64,000 nucleotides of DNA from Hymenobacter jejuensis (GTDB lineage Bacteria > Bacteroidota > Bacteroidia > Cytophagales > Hymenobacteraceae), in NCBI RefSeq assembly GCF_006337165.1, contig NZ_CP040896.1, positions 3,906,001 through 3,970,000 of the forward strand, written 5' to 3'. The position numbers were made by a program, and so were the translations under genes. Below are positions 54,642 through 64,000 of this stretch, in pieces. The number at the start of each line of letters is the position of its first letter. Position 1 is the first letter of the stretch. Under the pieces are notes generated by a model. That model made no database searches and was not told where the DNA came from. It saw only the letters and a program-made list of their open reading frames with translations.

Positions 54642-56789
54642 ATGAAGATGCTCTTACTCATCTGTTGGCTCAGTATGCTGGCCGCCGGGGCGAGGGCGCA
54701 GGAACCAAGCGGCGATCGGGTGCTGGCCGCAGTGCGTGACCATCCGCAGGCCGACACCGGGCGGGTAAATCGCCTTCTGGCGTTGGCGGAGCGCGAAAAA
54801 ACGACCAAGCGCAGCTTCGCCGCTTATCAGGAAGCATTGTCGCTAGCGCGGCACATAAAGTATGCTTCCGGCGAAGCGCACGCGTTGCTGGGCTTGGGCT
54901 TCTACTACCGCTTTCGCAACGATTACGCCCGCGCCTTTCGCTACACGAAGCAGGCCCAACAGCAGTTTCGGCAGCTAGGCGATAAGCTGAGTCAGATCTG
55001 GTGCCTGTATAATCTGTCTTTCACGGTGTACGGACAAGGCCAGTTTGCCCAAGCCATGACCTACAGCCTCGAAGGTTTGAACCTGGCCGAAGAGCTGCAC
55101 AGTCAAAAGTGGTTGACTTTGATACACAGCCAATTAGGAATTGCTTGCATAACGGTAGGCGAATACGCACAGGCCCGGCACTACCTGCTGCGCGGCCTTC
55201 GGCTGGCCCAGCGAGCAGGCGACCAAGAAGGAGCCGCGTTTTGCATCGACGGCTTGGGCCGGCTGGCTGCTTTGCAGGGAAAATGGGCCGAAGCGCTACG
55301 CTACCACGATCAGCAAGTAGTGCTTGCGCAAGCGGCTGGTAATCAAAGACTTGCTACTTTAGGGCAAATGCGGAGCGCGGAGATGAGCGAACGTTTGGGC
55401 CACTACCAACAGGTGTTTGCCGTCAGCTTCCGGACCCTTCAGCGCCTTCGCAAATTGGATGATGTGGGCAACATTCCGTATATGCAAATCATTCTGGCGC
55501 GGGCCTACCTGCACACCAACCGCCCCGATAGCGCCCTGGTGTACGGACGAGCCAGCCTGCTTGCCGGCCAACGCAGCGGGACCAAGATGGTGATCCGGGA
55601 GGCCAGCGATGTGCTGGCCCAAGCCAGCGCCCGGCTCGGTCGCTTTGCCGACGCTTACCGCTACCAGCTGCTGTTTACGGCTTACAAAGACAGCCTCAGC
55701 AACCAAGACCTGCGGCGACGCACGGCGGCGCTGCAATACAACCACGAGCTGGACAAGCAGCAATCGCAGATCCGGCTGCTCACGCGCAACCAGCAGCTCA
55801 GCCGCCAGCGCGCCGAACAGCAGCGCCTGCTTTTGGTCGGCTCCCTGGTGGCTCTGGCGGCAGTAGCGGGCCTGAGCGTGTTGCTGTGGCGCAACAACCA
55901 GGAGAAACAGCGAACCAACGTCCGGCTGCAAAAGCAGAAGCGTGCGCTCAAAGCTACGCAGGCGCAACTGGTGCAACGAGAAAAAATGGCGTCATTGGGC
56001 GAACTGACCGCGGGCATCGCCCACGAGATCCAGAATCCGCTCAACTTCGTGACCAACTTCTCGGAGCTGTCGGCGGAGTTGGTCAGCGAACTCGCCGACG
56101 CCCAACAACAAATTCCACGCGACGAAGCTCTGGAAACCGAACTGCTGGCCGACCTGAAGCAGAATCTGTATAAAATCAGTCAGCACGGAAGTCGGGCCGC
56201 GAGCATCGTGAAAGGGATGGCCGAACACGCGCGTCCCTTTGCCGGCGAGCGGCAGCCCACCGATCTGAATGCGGTAGCGGAAGAGCATCTGCGCCTTGCC
56301 TACCACAGCCAGCGCGCCAAGCACAAAGATTTCAACGTGACGCTCACCACCCGCTTCGCCAAGGAGTTGGAACCGATAGAGGCCGTGCCCCAGGAAATCG
56401 GGCGCGTGCTGCTGAATCTCTACGCCAATGCGTTCTATGCCGTGCACCAGAAAGCGGCCAAAATGGGACCGGAATATCATCCGGAAGTAACGGTCAGCAC
56501 ACAACGTGCCGGGCCGAATGTGGAGTTGCGGGTGCACGACAACGGCGTAGGCATGCCCCCAGAAGTTATAGAGAAAGCTTTTCAGCCGTTTTTCACCACC
56601 AAGCCCGCCGGACAGGGGACTGGGCTGGGCCTGTCCTTGAGCTACGATATCATCACGAAAGGCTATGGCGGTACGCTCACCGTGGAGAGCCGCGAAAGTG
56701 AATACACCGAGGTGGTTCTCACCCTGCCGATCACCAGCACCAGCCTCTGGGATAAAACCAACGAAGCGTGGGAAGAAAGCGCTGTATAA
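54642..56789 (+). CDS. TPR-sensor histidine kinase
   Basis: 715 residues from the ATG at 54642 (two GTG codons lie just upstream). Signal peptide MKMLLLICWLSMLAAGARAQ, then about seven tetratricopeptide repeats in the periplasm (about 25-375), a membrane helix near 395-415 (LLLVGSLVALAAVAGLSVLLW), a coiled coil, and a HisKA/HATPase kinase core. His461 in [13 protein letters not shown] is the phosphoacceptor; also LLNLYANAFYAV (N box), VHDNGVGMPP (G1), [21 protein letters not shown] (G2). No receiver domain or regulator gene is adjacent. The kinase core is closely similar to those at 59297 and 61042. Confidence 0.92.
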   Translation: MKMLLLICWLSMLAAGARAQEPSGDRVLAAVRDHPQADTGRVNRLLALAEREKTTKRSFAAYQEALSLARHIKYASGEAHALLGLGFYYRFRNDYARAFRYTKQAQQQFRQLGDKLSQIWCLYNLSFTVYGQGQFAQAMTYSLEGLNLAEELHSQKWLTLIHSQLGIACITVGEYAQARHYLLRGLRLAQRAGDQEGAAFCIDGLGRLAALQGKWAEALRYHDQQVVLAQAAGNQRLATLGQMRSAEMSERLGHYQQVFAVSFRTLQRLRKLDDVGNIPYMQIILARAYLHTNRPDSALVYGRASLLAGQRSGTKMVIREASDVLAQASARLGRFADAYRYQLLFTAYKDSLSNQDLRRRTAALQYNHELDKQQSQIRLLTRNQQLSRQRAEQQRLLLVGSLVALAAVAGLSVLLWRNNQEKQRTNVRLQKQKRALKATQAQLVQREKMASLGELTAGIAHEIQNPLNFVTNFSELSAELVSELADAQQQIPRDEALETELLADLKQNLYKISQHGSRAASIVKGMAEHARPFAGERQPTDLNAVAEEHLRLAYHSQRAKHKDFNVTLTTRFAKELEPIEAVPQEIGRVLLNLYANAFYAVHQKAAKMGPEYHPEVTVSTQRAGPNVELRVHDNGVGMPPEVIEKAFQPFFTTKPAGQGTGLGLSLSYDIITKGYGGTLTVESRESEYTEVVLTLPITSTSLWDKTNEAWEESAV

Positions 56790-56918
56790 ACGATGTCAAC
56801 TACTCCGTTACGCTAGGGGTAGGACAAAGTCGCACAATCCCGTACCTTTTGCCTGCCTGCCGTCAGGCGCAGAAGCAATCGTCCGTACCCGTCCCGTCCT
56901 AATCTTCCCAGATACTCT

Positions 56919-58370
56919 ATGAGCCAGATCCCGGATTCGCCGTCCCGCCGCGAGTTTATCAAGCACAGTGCCGTAGCTGCGGCCACCTTCATGATTGTGC
57001 CGCGCTTCGTGTTGGGCGGCAAAGGGTACACCGCGCCCAGCGACCAATTGGTGGTCGCCAGCGTCGGCGTCGGCGGAAAAGGGGAGAGCGACGTGGCTGC
57101 GTTTGCCAAAACCGGCAAAGCGCGCATCGGCTACTTATGCGACGTTGACGACCGTCGCGCCGCCAAATCGGTGGCGGCATTTCCGCAGGCCAAATACTAC
57201 AAGGATTGGCGGCAGATGCTGGACAAAGAAGCCAAGAACATCGATGCTGTGTCGGTGTCCACGCCCGATCACAACCACGCCATCATTACGCTGGCCGCCA
57301 TGCAGCTGGGCAAGCACGTGTACGTGCAAAAGCCGCTCACGCACGACATCTACGAGGCGCGTATGCTGACTGAAGCCGCCAAGCGGTATAAAGTCGTGAC
57401 GCAGATGGGCAACCAGGGCGCTTCCAACGATGGGGTGCGGCAGCTGCAAGAGTGGTACGACGCCAAGATCATCGGCGACGTGCACACCGTGTATTGCTGG
57501 ACCGACCGCCCCGTGTGGCCCCAGGGCATTCCGTGGCCGACTACCAAAGCCGCGCTGCCCCCGGAACTGGACTGGGACCTGTGGCTGGGCACGGCGCCCT
57601 ACCGCGAATACGTCGATAAGCTGGTGCCCTTCAACTGGCGCGGCTGGTGGGAATACGGCACCGGCGCACTCGGCGACATGGGCTGCCATCTGCTGGAAGC
57701 CCCTTTCCGCGTTCTGAATCTGCAATATGCCTCCACGGTACAGGCCAGCGTGGGCAGCGTGTACGTCGATGAGTTTAAGCGCGGTTATTTCCCCGAAAGC
57801 TGCCCGCCTTCCAGTCACGTCACCCTGACCTTTCCCAAAACAAACAAAACCAAGCAAGACGTGACGCTGCACTGGATGGACGGCGGTATTCAGCCCGAGC
57901 GGCCCGAGGAATTGGGCCCCAATGAGCTGTTTGGCGACGGCGGCAACGGCATTCTGTTCGTCGGGAAAAAGGGCAAGATGATGGCCAGCACTTACTCCGC
58001 CGACCCGCGCCTGCTGCCGGTTTCGCGCACTCAGGAAGTCCACGTCAAGCAAACCATCGCCCGTGTGCCAGGGCAGGCCGGCGGCCACTATGCGCAGTGG
58101 GTAGAAGCGTGCCTGGCCGGCTACGGCAACAAAGCGGTCAGCTCCCCCTTCGAGATGGCTGGCCCGCTCACGGAGGCCTTGCTCATGGCCAACCTCGCCA
58201 TTCGCGGCTACGACATCCAGCGCCCCAAAGCCACGGGCTCCGGCATGGATTACCCCGGCCGCGGCATTGAGCTGGTATGGGACAACAAGCAAATGAAGGT
58301 GACCAACTTCGACGACGTAAACCGCTTCGTGAAGCGCGACTACCGTGAAGGCTGGAAGCTGGGGATCTAA
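56919..58370 (+). CDS. Tat-exported Gfo/Idh/MocA family oxidoreductase
   Basis: 483 residues, ATG at 56919, with a Tat signal (SRREFIKHSAVAAATFMIV). Rossmann fold with the modified VVASVGVGGKGESD, VSVSTPDHNHAIITLAAMQLGKHVYVQKPLTHDIYEA (catalytic Lys in QKP), and WWEYGTGALGDMGCHLLEAP with the active-site Asp/His. Exported members of this family bind NAD tightly and can act as stand-alone sugar oxidoreductases in the periplasm, including steps of keto-glycoside metabolism. It stands between histidine kinase genes rather than in the 43-53 kb cluster, but probably belongs to the same type of pathway. Confidence 0.9.
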   Translation: MSQIPDSPSRREFIKHSAVAAATFMIVPRFVLGGKGYTAPSDQLVVASVGVGGKGESDVAAFAKTGKARIGYLCDVDDRRAAKSVAAFPQAKYYKDWRQMLDKEAKNIDAVSVSTPDHNHAIITLAAMQLGKHVYVQKPLTHDIYEARMLTEAAKRYKVVTQMGNQGASNDGVRQLQEWYDAKIIGDVHTVYCWTDRPVWPQGIPWPTTKAALPPELDWDLWLGTAPYREYVDKLVPFNWRGWWEYGTGALGDMGCHLLEAPFRVLNLQYASTVQASVGSVYVDEFKRGYFPESCPPSSHVTLTFPKTNKTKQDVTLHWMDGGIQPERPEELGPNELFGDGGNGILFVGKKGKMMASTYSADPRLLPVSRTQEVHVKQTIARVPGQAGGHYAQWVEACLAGYGNKAVSSPFEMAGPLTEALLMANLAIRGYDIQRPKATGSGMDYPGRGIELVWDNKQMKVTNFDDVNRFVKRDYREGWKLGI

Positions 58371-58425
58371 AAGGCGGAACGGGCCCTGGCTCAGCGGTGC
58401 CTAAACAGATGATAAGCCATTATTT

Positions 58426-58455
58426 TGTAAGTTATTGATAATCAAATGGTTGTAT
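58426..58455. repeat. Dispersed AT-rich palindrome, copy 10
   Basis: Exact core TTGATAATCAA (58435-58445) with flanks TTGTAAGTTA and ATGGTTGTATA. It lies 65 nt after the Gfo/Idh stop and about 80 nt before the SDR start. Confidence 0.7.
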
Positions 58456-58523
58456 ATTGCATCGGGAGGGCGGTGCTGTAGGCATCGCCCGGAGTGCTCA
58501 CCAAATTCAGCGCCCAACCGATC

Positions 58524-59279
58524 ATGAATCGACTCGACAATAAAGTAGCCGTAATTACTGGCGGCACGAGCGGCATTGGCTTGGCCACGGCGCACGAATT
58601 TGTGGCGCAAGGCGCAAGCGTACTCGTAACCGGGCGCACGCAGGAGTCGGTGGCGAAAGTGGCGGCCGAACTCGGGGAGCGCGGCTATGGTATCGTTTCC
58701 GACACCGGCAGCCTCTCCGACATTCGTGCGCTTCCGCAAGCGGTAGCAGCGCATTTCCCGCAGATCGACATTCTATTTATCAATGCCGGCATCGCCAAAT
58801 TCACGCCCATCGCGGACGTGACGGAAGCCATCTTCGACGAGAGCATGACCCCCAATTTCAAGGGCGCTTATTTCACCATTCAGGCGCTCTTGCCGCTGCT
58901 ACGCGACGGCAGCTCGATCATTCTCAATACCTCCGTAAACGCCCACATGGGCGTGGCCAATGCCAGCCTCTACGCGGCGTCAAAAGCCGCGTTGCTCTCG
59001 CTCTCGCGCAATCTGTCGGCCGAGTTGCTGCCCCGCCGCATTCGCGTCAACGCCATCAGTCCTGGCCCGGTAGCTACACCGCTGCACAGCGCGGCCAAGC
59101 TGGGCATCTCGGCCGAGCAGCTTCGGCAAATGGACGAAAGCACGGTGAAGCAGGTGCCACTGGGCCGCTACGGCACGCCCGAAGAAATTGCCAGGGCCGC
59201 TCTGTTCTTCGCCTCCGACGATTCGTCGTTTGTGTTGGGTGCCGAGCTCATTGTCGATGGGGGCATGATTACGCTGTAG
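58524..59279 (+). CDS. SDR family NAD(P)-dependent oxidoreductase
   Basis: 251 residues from the ATG at 58524 (MNRLDNKVAVITGGTSGIGLA). Classical short-chain dehydrogenase: TGGTSGIG dinucleotide site, INAG, the catalytic Ser in NTSVNAH, YAASKAA for Tyr and Lys, then AISPGPVATPLH and a C-terminal LGAELIVDGGMITL. Complete and typical in length. The substrate is not predictable; cytoplasmic. Convergent with the kinase gene at 59297 (17 nt apart). Confidence 0.92.
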   Translation: MNRLDNKVAVITGGTSGIGLATAHEFVAQGASVLVTGRTQESVAKVAAELGERGYGIVSDTGSLSDIRALPQAVAAHFPQIDILFINAGIAKFTPIADVTEAIFDESMTPNFKGAYFTIQALLPLLRDGSSIILNTSVNAHMGVANASLYAASKAALLSLSRNLSAELLPRRIRVNAISPGPVATPLHSAAKLGISAEQLRQMDESTVKQVPLGRYGTPEEIARAALFFASDDSSFVLGAELIVDGGMITL

Positions 59280-59296
59280 CGCTGGCCCACGGAGAG

Positions 59297-60778
59297 TTAG
59301 GGCTCGGTCGGGAGCCAGACGGCAAACTCGGTGTACTCGCCTTCCTGGCTCTCGACGGTGAGCGTGCCGCCGTGGCCTTTGGTGATGATGTCGTAGCTGA
59401 GCGAGAGGCCCAGGCCCGTGCCTTCGCCTGGCGGCTTGGTGGTGAAAAACGGATGAAAGATTTTGTCGACGATATCGGCCGGAATGCCCGTGCCGTCGTC
59501 GCGCACCCGGATGATTACGCCATCCGGCGCGCGCTGCGTACTCACCGAAACCACCGGCTTGAACAACGTGCCGGCGGGGAGGCTCAGGGCCTTTTTCCGA
59601 ACGGCGTAAAAGGCATTGTTAAACAAGTTCAGCAGCACGCGCCCAATATCCTCCGATACCACTTTCAGCGGCTCCAGATGCGTGTTGAAATCAGTAATCA
59701 GCGACGCGTTGAAATCGGGGTATTTGGCGCGCAGGCCGTGGTAAGAGAGGCGCAGATACTCGTCGCAGAGGGCGTTGAGGTCGGTGGCGTGCCGCTCGCC
59801 GCCGCTGGTGCGCGAATGCAGCAGCATGCTCTTGACAATGCTGCCGGCCCGGTCGGCGTGCTCGTTGACTTTCTTTTGCGTCTGGGTTAGGTCGTTGAGC
59901 AGAAACGTCACGGCTTCGCGGCCTTTTTCCGACAGCTGTTCATGGGCCAACTCCTGCCGCAGCTCCTCTACCAGTTCCACGCCCACTTCGGCAAAGTTGT
60001 CGACGAAGTTGAGCGGGTTCTGGATCTCGTGGGCAATGCCTGCGGTGAGGGCGCCCAGCGACGCCAGCTTTTCCTGCTGGATCAGTTGCGCCTGCGTCGC
60101 CTGTAGCTCTTCCAGCGAAAACGCCAGCGACTCATTTTGCCGCATCAGTAGCGCTTCCTGCCCCAGATTCTCGGAACGGAAGTAGTAGACCACAAAAAAC
60201 AGCGTCATGAAAAACAGCAGCACATTCACGTTGTAGAAGTATGCGCTGTCGGCCACGTAAAGAAACGGCTTGATAAACGTCATGGCGTGGCGCACGGCAA
60301 AATAGGCTGCCACGTTCACGGAAAACAGAAAGGCTATTTTCCAGAAATTGCGAAAGAACAGCATCGCTACAATGCTGTTGGAAATCAAATAATACTCGAC
60401 GCCGTCGTATTTTCGGGCAATGGCGATGAAAGAACATAACCCCGTGACGCTCAAGATGCTATAATAAGCCGAAGCATCGTAGCGCCGGTAATAATTAAAG
60501 ACCAGAGGCGGCAGATTGAGCACCAGCCCGCAGAGGCAAATCCGGAACGTGAGCCAGTCGGGTGAGTTGAAGAAAATAAGCACGTAACCGGCATAAATGG
60601 CGATGGTAATGCAGCAGATGCCGTTGAGCAGATGCACTCGCTTCTTTTGCCAGACCGTGAGTGAAGGCTGCACCCCGATGTTGATGAGGCGGTGCCACGC
60701 GATCTTGAAAGGGTGAACTAGTTTGGCCCAGAGGCCGGAAGGTGCACTGTGGTTAGCATAGGCGCGGGGTGCAAGCAT
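59297..60778 (-). CDS. Membrane histidine kinase with multi-TM N-terminus
   Basis: 493 residues from the ATG at 60778 (GTG at 60820 is less likely). The N-terminal half has about six membrane helices (VHLLNGICCITIAIYAGYVL, LTFRICLCGLVLNLPPLVF, VNVLLFFMTLFFVVYYF) and no large extracellular domain. A short coiled coil leads to the HisKA domain with His250 in [16 protein letters not shown], then NAFYAVRKK, VRDDGTGIPA and [20 protein letters not shown]. Kinase core nearly the same as that of the divergent gene at 61042. No cognate response regulator in view. Confidence 0.92.
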   Translation of the reverse strand: MLAPRAYANHSAPSGLWAKLVHPFKIAWHRLINIGVQPSLTVWQKKRVHLLNGICCITIAIYAGYVLIFFNSPDWLTFRICLCGLVLNLPPLVFNYYRRYDASAYYSILSVTGLCSFIAIARKYDGVEYYLISNSIVAMLFFRNFWKIAFLFSVNVAAYFAVRHAMTFIKPFLYVADSAYFYNVNVLLFFMTLFFVVYYFRSENLGQEALLMRQNESLAFSLEELQATQAQLIQQEKLASLGALTAGIAHEIQNPLNFVDNFAEVGVELVEELRQELAHEQLSEKGREAVTFLLNDLTQTQKKVNEHADRAGSIVKSMLLHSRTSGGERHATDLNALCDEYLRLSYHGLRAKYPDFNASLITDFNTHLEPLKVVSEDIGRVLLNLFNNAFYAVRKKALSLPAGTLFKPVVSVSTQRAPDGVIIRVRDDGTGIPADIVDKIFHPFFTTKPPGEGTGLGLSLSYDIITKGHGGTLTVESQEGEYTEFAVWLPTEP

Positions 60779-61041
60779 AACACGATTGACTGGCCAGGAT
60801 AACGGAGTGACGAACGCCACCGGAATAACGCAGTACTTGTCCTCCGTGCTGGCGGAGGTCAGAGTTTGCCCCTAAGTAGCTAAGTATAAGTATTATTTGT
60901 AATAAATGCATATATAATAACACTATATTCATAGCAAGGGTACTGTGTTCGGCCGCATAGAACCGAAAGCAAGCCGGCTACGCTGGCGCAACCTGCACTT
61001 GGGACAGCGACCGGAGAGGAGTGTAAGACTATAACGAAACT

Positions 61042-63321
61042 ATGAGTCGGGCTGACTGCTTGTGCCGTATTGAGTTCCTCGCTGCGCCGAAGGCGCGATT
61101 GCCGGTTGGCCGTTTCTGGCGGCTCCTACAAGTTCTTTTGCTCGTGTTGCTTGGCGGCACTGCCCACGTGCAGGCGGCCCAACCCGATACCAGTTCGGTA
61201 GTGACTTTTGCGGAGATGCCGGCCACCGGCATTGTGCTGGACAAAGGCTGGAAATTTCACCCCGGCGACAACCCCGCCTGGGCCCGACCCGCCGCCGACG
61301 ACCGGCAGTGGGAGCCCCTCAACCCGACCCTGGGCCTGCGCCGGTTGCCGCAGGTGCAGCAGGCGGGCGTGGGCTGGCTGCGGCTGCGGTTTCGGCTGGG
61401 GCCGGGCATTCGGCAGCGGGCCGTGGTGCTGGGCGTGTTTCAGTACGCGGCCACGGAAGTGTATTTCAATGGGCGCTTGTTGCGCCGCTACGGCGTCGTC
61501 AGCACCGATCCAGCGAAGGTAAAACCCTATTGGCCTGACGGCGAGCCCATCGAACTGCCGATTGCGAATCAGGCCGAACAGGTGCTGGCCGTGCGCTTTG
61601 CCAATTGGAAGCAATTTGCCATGTTTAGCGAGTTTTTTGCGCCCGTTTTCTTTCAGGCGCGCCTCGATGGGCTACCCCAGCTGGTGCAAGACATGCAGCA
61701 GGAAGCCACCTACAAAACCTCCGACATGCTGCTGTTTGGGGCCTTTGTACTGCTGGGGATGTTGCATCTGGCTTTCTATTCCTACAACCCCAAGCAGCGC
61801 GCCAACTACTACTTTGCCCTCTACACCCTGGCCGAGGCGTGCAGCTTTTGCTGTACCGGCTTCCTCGACGAAGTACGGTGGCTCGATCTGCGCCTGGGCA
61901 TGGATATCCTGTCCTACCTCACACTCCAGACCGGGAGCGTGCTGGTCGTGCGGGCGCTCTACAGCTTGTTTAATGTACGGATCGGCGCGATTTATTACGC
62001 CTTATGGGTCCTCAACGGGGTGAGCATGGTGCTCCTGACGTTTGCTCCGGGCCTAAGCTGGTACCCGACGGTAGCGTTTATGGTGCTCGTAACGGCCGAG
62101 CAGTTACGCCTGACACTGAGCGCGTTGCGCCAAACCAAACGGGCCGCCGGCATCATCGCCACCGGGTTTGGCATTGCCCTCACGCTCCTGGTGATATTTG
62201 GGTTTATGGCCACTTTCCATGAAGATCTGCTGCACATCGAGATCCTGTCCATTCCGCTCCGGACGCTGCTTACGTTTCCGGCTTTTTTAAGTCCGGTGCT
62301 GGCCATTTCCATGTTTCTGGCCCGCCGCTTTGCCCTGGATAGCCGGCTACTCGCCATTAAGCTGGTGCAGGTGCGGCGGCTCTCGGCCCAGACCATGGCC
62401 CAGCAGCAGGAAAAACAAGAGTTACTGGCGCAGCAAAACGAAACGCTGGAGTTGCAGGTGCAGCAGCGCACGGCCGCTTTGCAGCGCACACTTACCAATT
62501 TACAAACGGCTCAGCATCAACTAATTCAGAGCGAGAAAATGGCGTCGTTGGGCGAGCTGGCGGCCGGCATTGCCCACGAAATTCAGAACCCCTTGAACTT
62601 CGTCAACAACTTTGCCGAGGTAGCAGTGGAACTGTTGACGGAATTGAAAGAAGGACCGCTGCCGGCACTGCCCGAGGAAGAAAAAAAGCTTGCCGACGAG
62701 TTGGTGGACGAGCTGACGCAAAACCTAGATAAAGTAACCTACCACGGGCACCGGGCCGATAGCATCGTCAAGGGCATGCTCGAACACTCGCGCGCGACCG
62801 GCGGTGCCCGCCAGCCCACCGACCTCAACGCCGTTTGCGACGAGTACTTGCGCCTTTCCTACCACGGCCTGCGCGCCAAAGACAAGACCTTCAACGCCAC
62901 CCTGACCACTCACTTCGATGAGCACCTCGGCCGGCCTGAAGTGGTTCCGCAAGACATGGGCCGGGTGCTGCTGAATCTGTTCAACAACGCCTTCTACGCT
63001 GTGCACCAGCGGCAAAAGCTGGGCCAGCCAGACTACCGCCCCGAAGTCATCGTCACCACCGAGCGGCATCCCAACGACGACGTGGTCATTCGGGTGCGCG
63101 ACAACGGCATGGGCATTCCGCCAGCCGTGCGGGCCAAGATTTTCCAGCCGTTTTTCACGACCAAGCCGCCGGGCGAAGGCACCGGCCTGGGCCTCTCGCT
63201 CAGCTACGACATCATCACGAAAAGCCACGGCGGCACCCTCACGGTGGAAAGTAAGGAAGGCGAGTTTACGGAGTTTACCATTTGGCTCCCACCTTTCGTC
63301 AGCAGCGAGGATGAGGTATAG
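61042..63321 (+). CDS. 7TMR-DISM histidine kinase
   Basis: 759 residues, ATG at 61042. An N-terminal signal (about 20-45), then an extracellular sugar-binding-like beta domain of the 7TMR-DISM type (about 60-215, [43 protein letters not shown]), seven membrane helices (about 230-440), a coiled coil, and the kinase core: His512 in [55 protein letters not shown]. Divergent from the kinase at 59297 across a 260-bp spacer with AT-rich sequence. The external domain suggests a carbohydrate or related ligand, as in other 7TMR-DISM proteins, but no ligand is known. Confidence 0.93.
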   Translation: MSRADCLCRIEFLAAPKARLPVGRFWRLLQVLLLVLLGGTAHVQAAQPDTSSVVTFAEMPATGIVLDKGWKFHPGDNPAWARPAADDRQWEPLNPTLGLRRLPQVQQAGVGWLRLRFRLGPGIRQRAVVLGVFQYAATEVYFNGRLLRRYGVVSTDPAKVKPYWPDGEPIELPIANQAEQVLAVRFANWKQFAMFSEFFAPVFFQARLDGLPQLVQDMQQEATYKTSDMLLFGAFVLLGMLHLAFYSYNPKQRANYYFALYTLAEACSFCCTGFLDEVRWLDLRLGMDILSYLTLQTGSVLVVRALYSLFNVRIGAIYYALWVLNGVSMVLLTFAPGLSWYPTVAFMVLVTAEQLRLTLSALRQTKRAAGIIATGFGIALTLLVIFGFMATFHEDLLHIEILSIPLRTLLTFPAFLSPVLAISMFLARRFALDSRLLAIKLVQVRRLSAQTMAQQQEKQELLAQQNETLELQVQQRTAALQRTLTNLQTAQHQLIQSEKMASLGELAAGIAHEIQNPLNFVNNFAEVAVELLTELKEGPLPALPEEEKKLADELVDELTQNLDKVTYHGHRADSIVKGMLEHSRATGGARQPTDLNAVCDEYLRLSYHGLRAKDKTFNATLTTHFDEHLGRPEVVPQDMGRVLLNLFNNAFYAVHQRQKLGQPDYRPEVIVTTERHPNDDVVIRVRDNGMGIPPAVRAKIFQPFFTTKPPGEGTGLGLSLSYDIITKSHGGTLTVESKEGEFTEFTIWLPPFVSSEDEV

Positions 63322-63328
63322 AGGTATT

Positions 63329-63362
63329 TTTATATAAATAATTGATAATTAGATACTTATAT
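63329..63362. repeat. Dispersed AT-rich palindrome, copy 11
   Basis: TATATAAATAATTGATAATT and AGATACTTATATAA. The core TTGATAATTAG has two mismatches, but the flanks match copy 1 closely. It lies between two convergent stop codons and overlaps the stop of the AAA+ ATPase gene. Confidence 0.6.
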
Positions 63363-64000
63363 AACCTTGCCTTCTTTGGAATATTCCCGCAGGATGCCGC
63401 TTTTCAAGCGATGTAGATCGAGCCGGCAGGAGCGATCGGCCAGGGCTTCGATGGCGCAGTAGTGGGCTACGTTCAGGATGCCCGCGCCCGTCAGTTCGTA
63501 GCGGGCGGCCACTTGGTGCCAGTCGATATCAGCGGCGATTTCGAGCTGCGCCGGCAAGGCTTTCTGCCAGATCCGGTACCGTTCTTCGGCGCCGGGCACC
63601 GGAAAATGCACGATGGTTTGGAAGCGGCGCGCAAACGCCTCGTCGATGTTGGCGCGCTGGTTGGAAGCCAAAATCACCAAGCCGTTGTAGCCCTCGATGC
63701 GCTGCAATAAGTAAGCGACTTCCTGATTGGCGTATTTATCGTGAGCATCGCGGATGTCGGTTCGCTTGCCGAAAAGCGCGTCCGCCTCATCAAAAAACAA
63801 GATCCAGTTTTTGTTCTCCGCCTTATCGAAAAGGCCGGCCAGGTTTTTCTCCGTTTCACCGATGTATTTGGACACCACACGCGACAAATCAATGCGGAAA
63901 ACGTCTTTATCAGTGTGTTTGCCTAATAAGCTGGCAGTCAGAGTTTTGCCGGTACCGGGCGGCCCATAAAAAAGCGCCCGAAAACCGGGTTTGATTTGCT
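63357..64000 (-). CDS. AAA+ ATPase, partial (eCIS-type)
   Basis: Frame open to the right edge; about 214 C-terminal residues visible. Walker A GPPGTGKT, Walker B ILFFDEADALFGKR, sensor ILASNQRANIDEAFARRFQ with Arg fingers, and a C-terminal helical lid (VAARYELTGAGILNVAHYC). SRVVSKYIGETEKNLAGLFD is characteristic of the Cdc48-like ATPases found at the end of extracellular contractile injection system (eCIS) clusters, but similar ATPases occur elsewhere. The rest of its locus is outside the window, so the system cannot be named. Confidence 0.85.
   Translation of the reverse strand, partial: QIKPGFRALFYGPPGTGKTLTASLLGKHTDKDVFRIDLSRVVSKYIGETEKNLAGLFDKAENKNWILFFDEADALFGKRTDIRDAHDKYANQEVAYLLQRIEGYNGLVILASNQRANIDEAFARRFQTIVHFPVPGAEERYRIWQKALPAQLEIAADIDWHQVAARYELTGAGILNVAHYCAIEALADRSCRLDLHRLKSGILREYSKEGKVI

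Overview
The window looks like chromosomal DNA of a Bacteroidota member of the Cytophagales, most like Hymenobacter. Grounds: a SusC/SusD pair with its own glycoside hydrolases, several Tat-exported sugar oxidoreductases and isomerases, a GC-rich coding sequence with AT-rich spacers, few Shine-Dalgarno sequences, and many sensor histidine kinases without neighbouring response regulators. No transposase, integrase, CRISPR array, rRNA or tRNA gene was seen. The genus is inferred from gene content and style, not from a marker gene.

Layout. 1-4.6 kb: the end of an MFS exporter, a KGG-motif stress protein, a degenerate STAS protein, a protein resembling the LigD 3'-phosphoesterase domain, and a stand-alone CheB. 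5-11 kb: a CheB-CheR-PAS fusion followed by a five-PAS histidine kinase. 11-18.3 kb: an exported outer-membrane-like protein, a GH15 enzyme facing a fused trehalose-6-phosphate synthase/phosphatase, and a second KGG protein. 18.3-23.4 kb: a sparse, AT-rich region with small unrecognised genes, two of them paralogues. 23.4-41.4 kb: a polysaccharide utilisation locus read leftwards (SusC, SusD, GH3, carboxylesterase, GH30, GH3, GH42, GH31). A Nudix-related regulator of the NrtR/AraR type lies divergent to it at 41.9 kb. 42.8-52.9 kb: a nine-gene leftward cluster (GMC oxidoreductase, its Tat-signal small subunit, an MFS permease, a Gfo/Idh/MocA dehydrogenase, three TIM-barrel isomerases, a lipoprotein cytochrome c, a DUF1080 protein) plus one convergent TIM-barrel gene. 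54.6-63.3 kb: three histidine kinases with closely similar kinase cores, a Tat-exported Gfo/Idh/MocA protein and an SDR. The right edge holds the end of an AAA+ ATPase gene.

How it may work together. The locus at 23-41 kb has the enzyme mix for importing and trimming a beta-glucan carrying xylosyl and galactosyl side groups, such as xyloglucan oligosaccharides. The 43-53 kb cluster matches the parts list of a periplasmic 3-keto-glycoside pathway: oxidation by a flavin GMC/subunit-3 pair passing electrons to cytochrome c, cleavage of the keto-glycoside by a DUF1080 enzyme, then isomerases, dehydrogenases and a permease. The two may act in series. This is the most interesting system in the window.

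A recurrent near-palindromic AT-rich element (consensus close to ATAAGTATTTGAT, a central A/T, then its reverse complement) occurs about eleven times. It lies mostly at gene 3' ends and in two cases supplies the stop codon. Several unusually long perfect hairpins also mark transcript ends, including a 34-bp stem at 53.7 kb.
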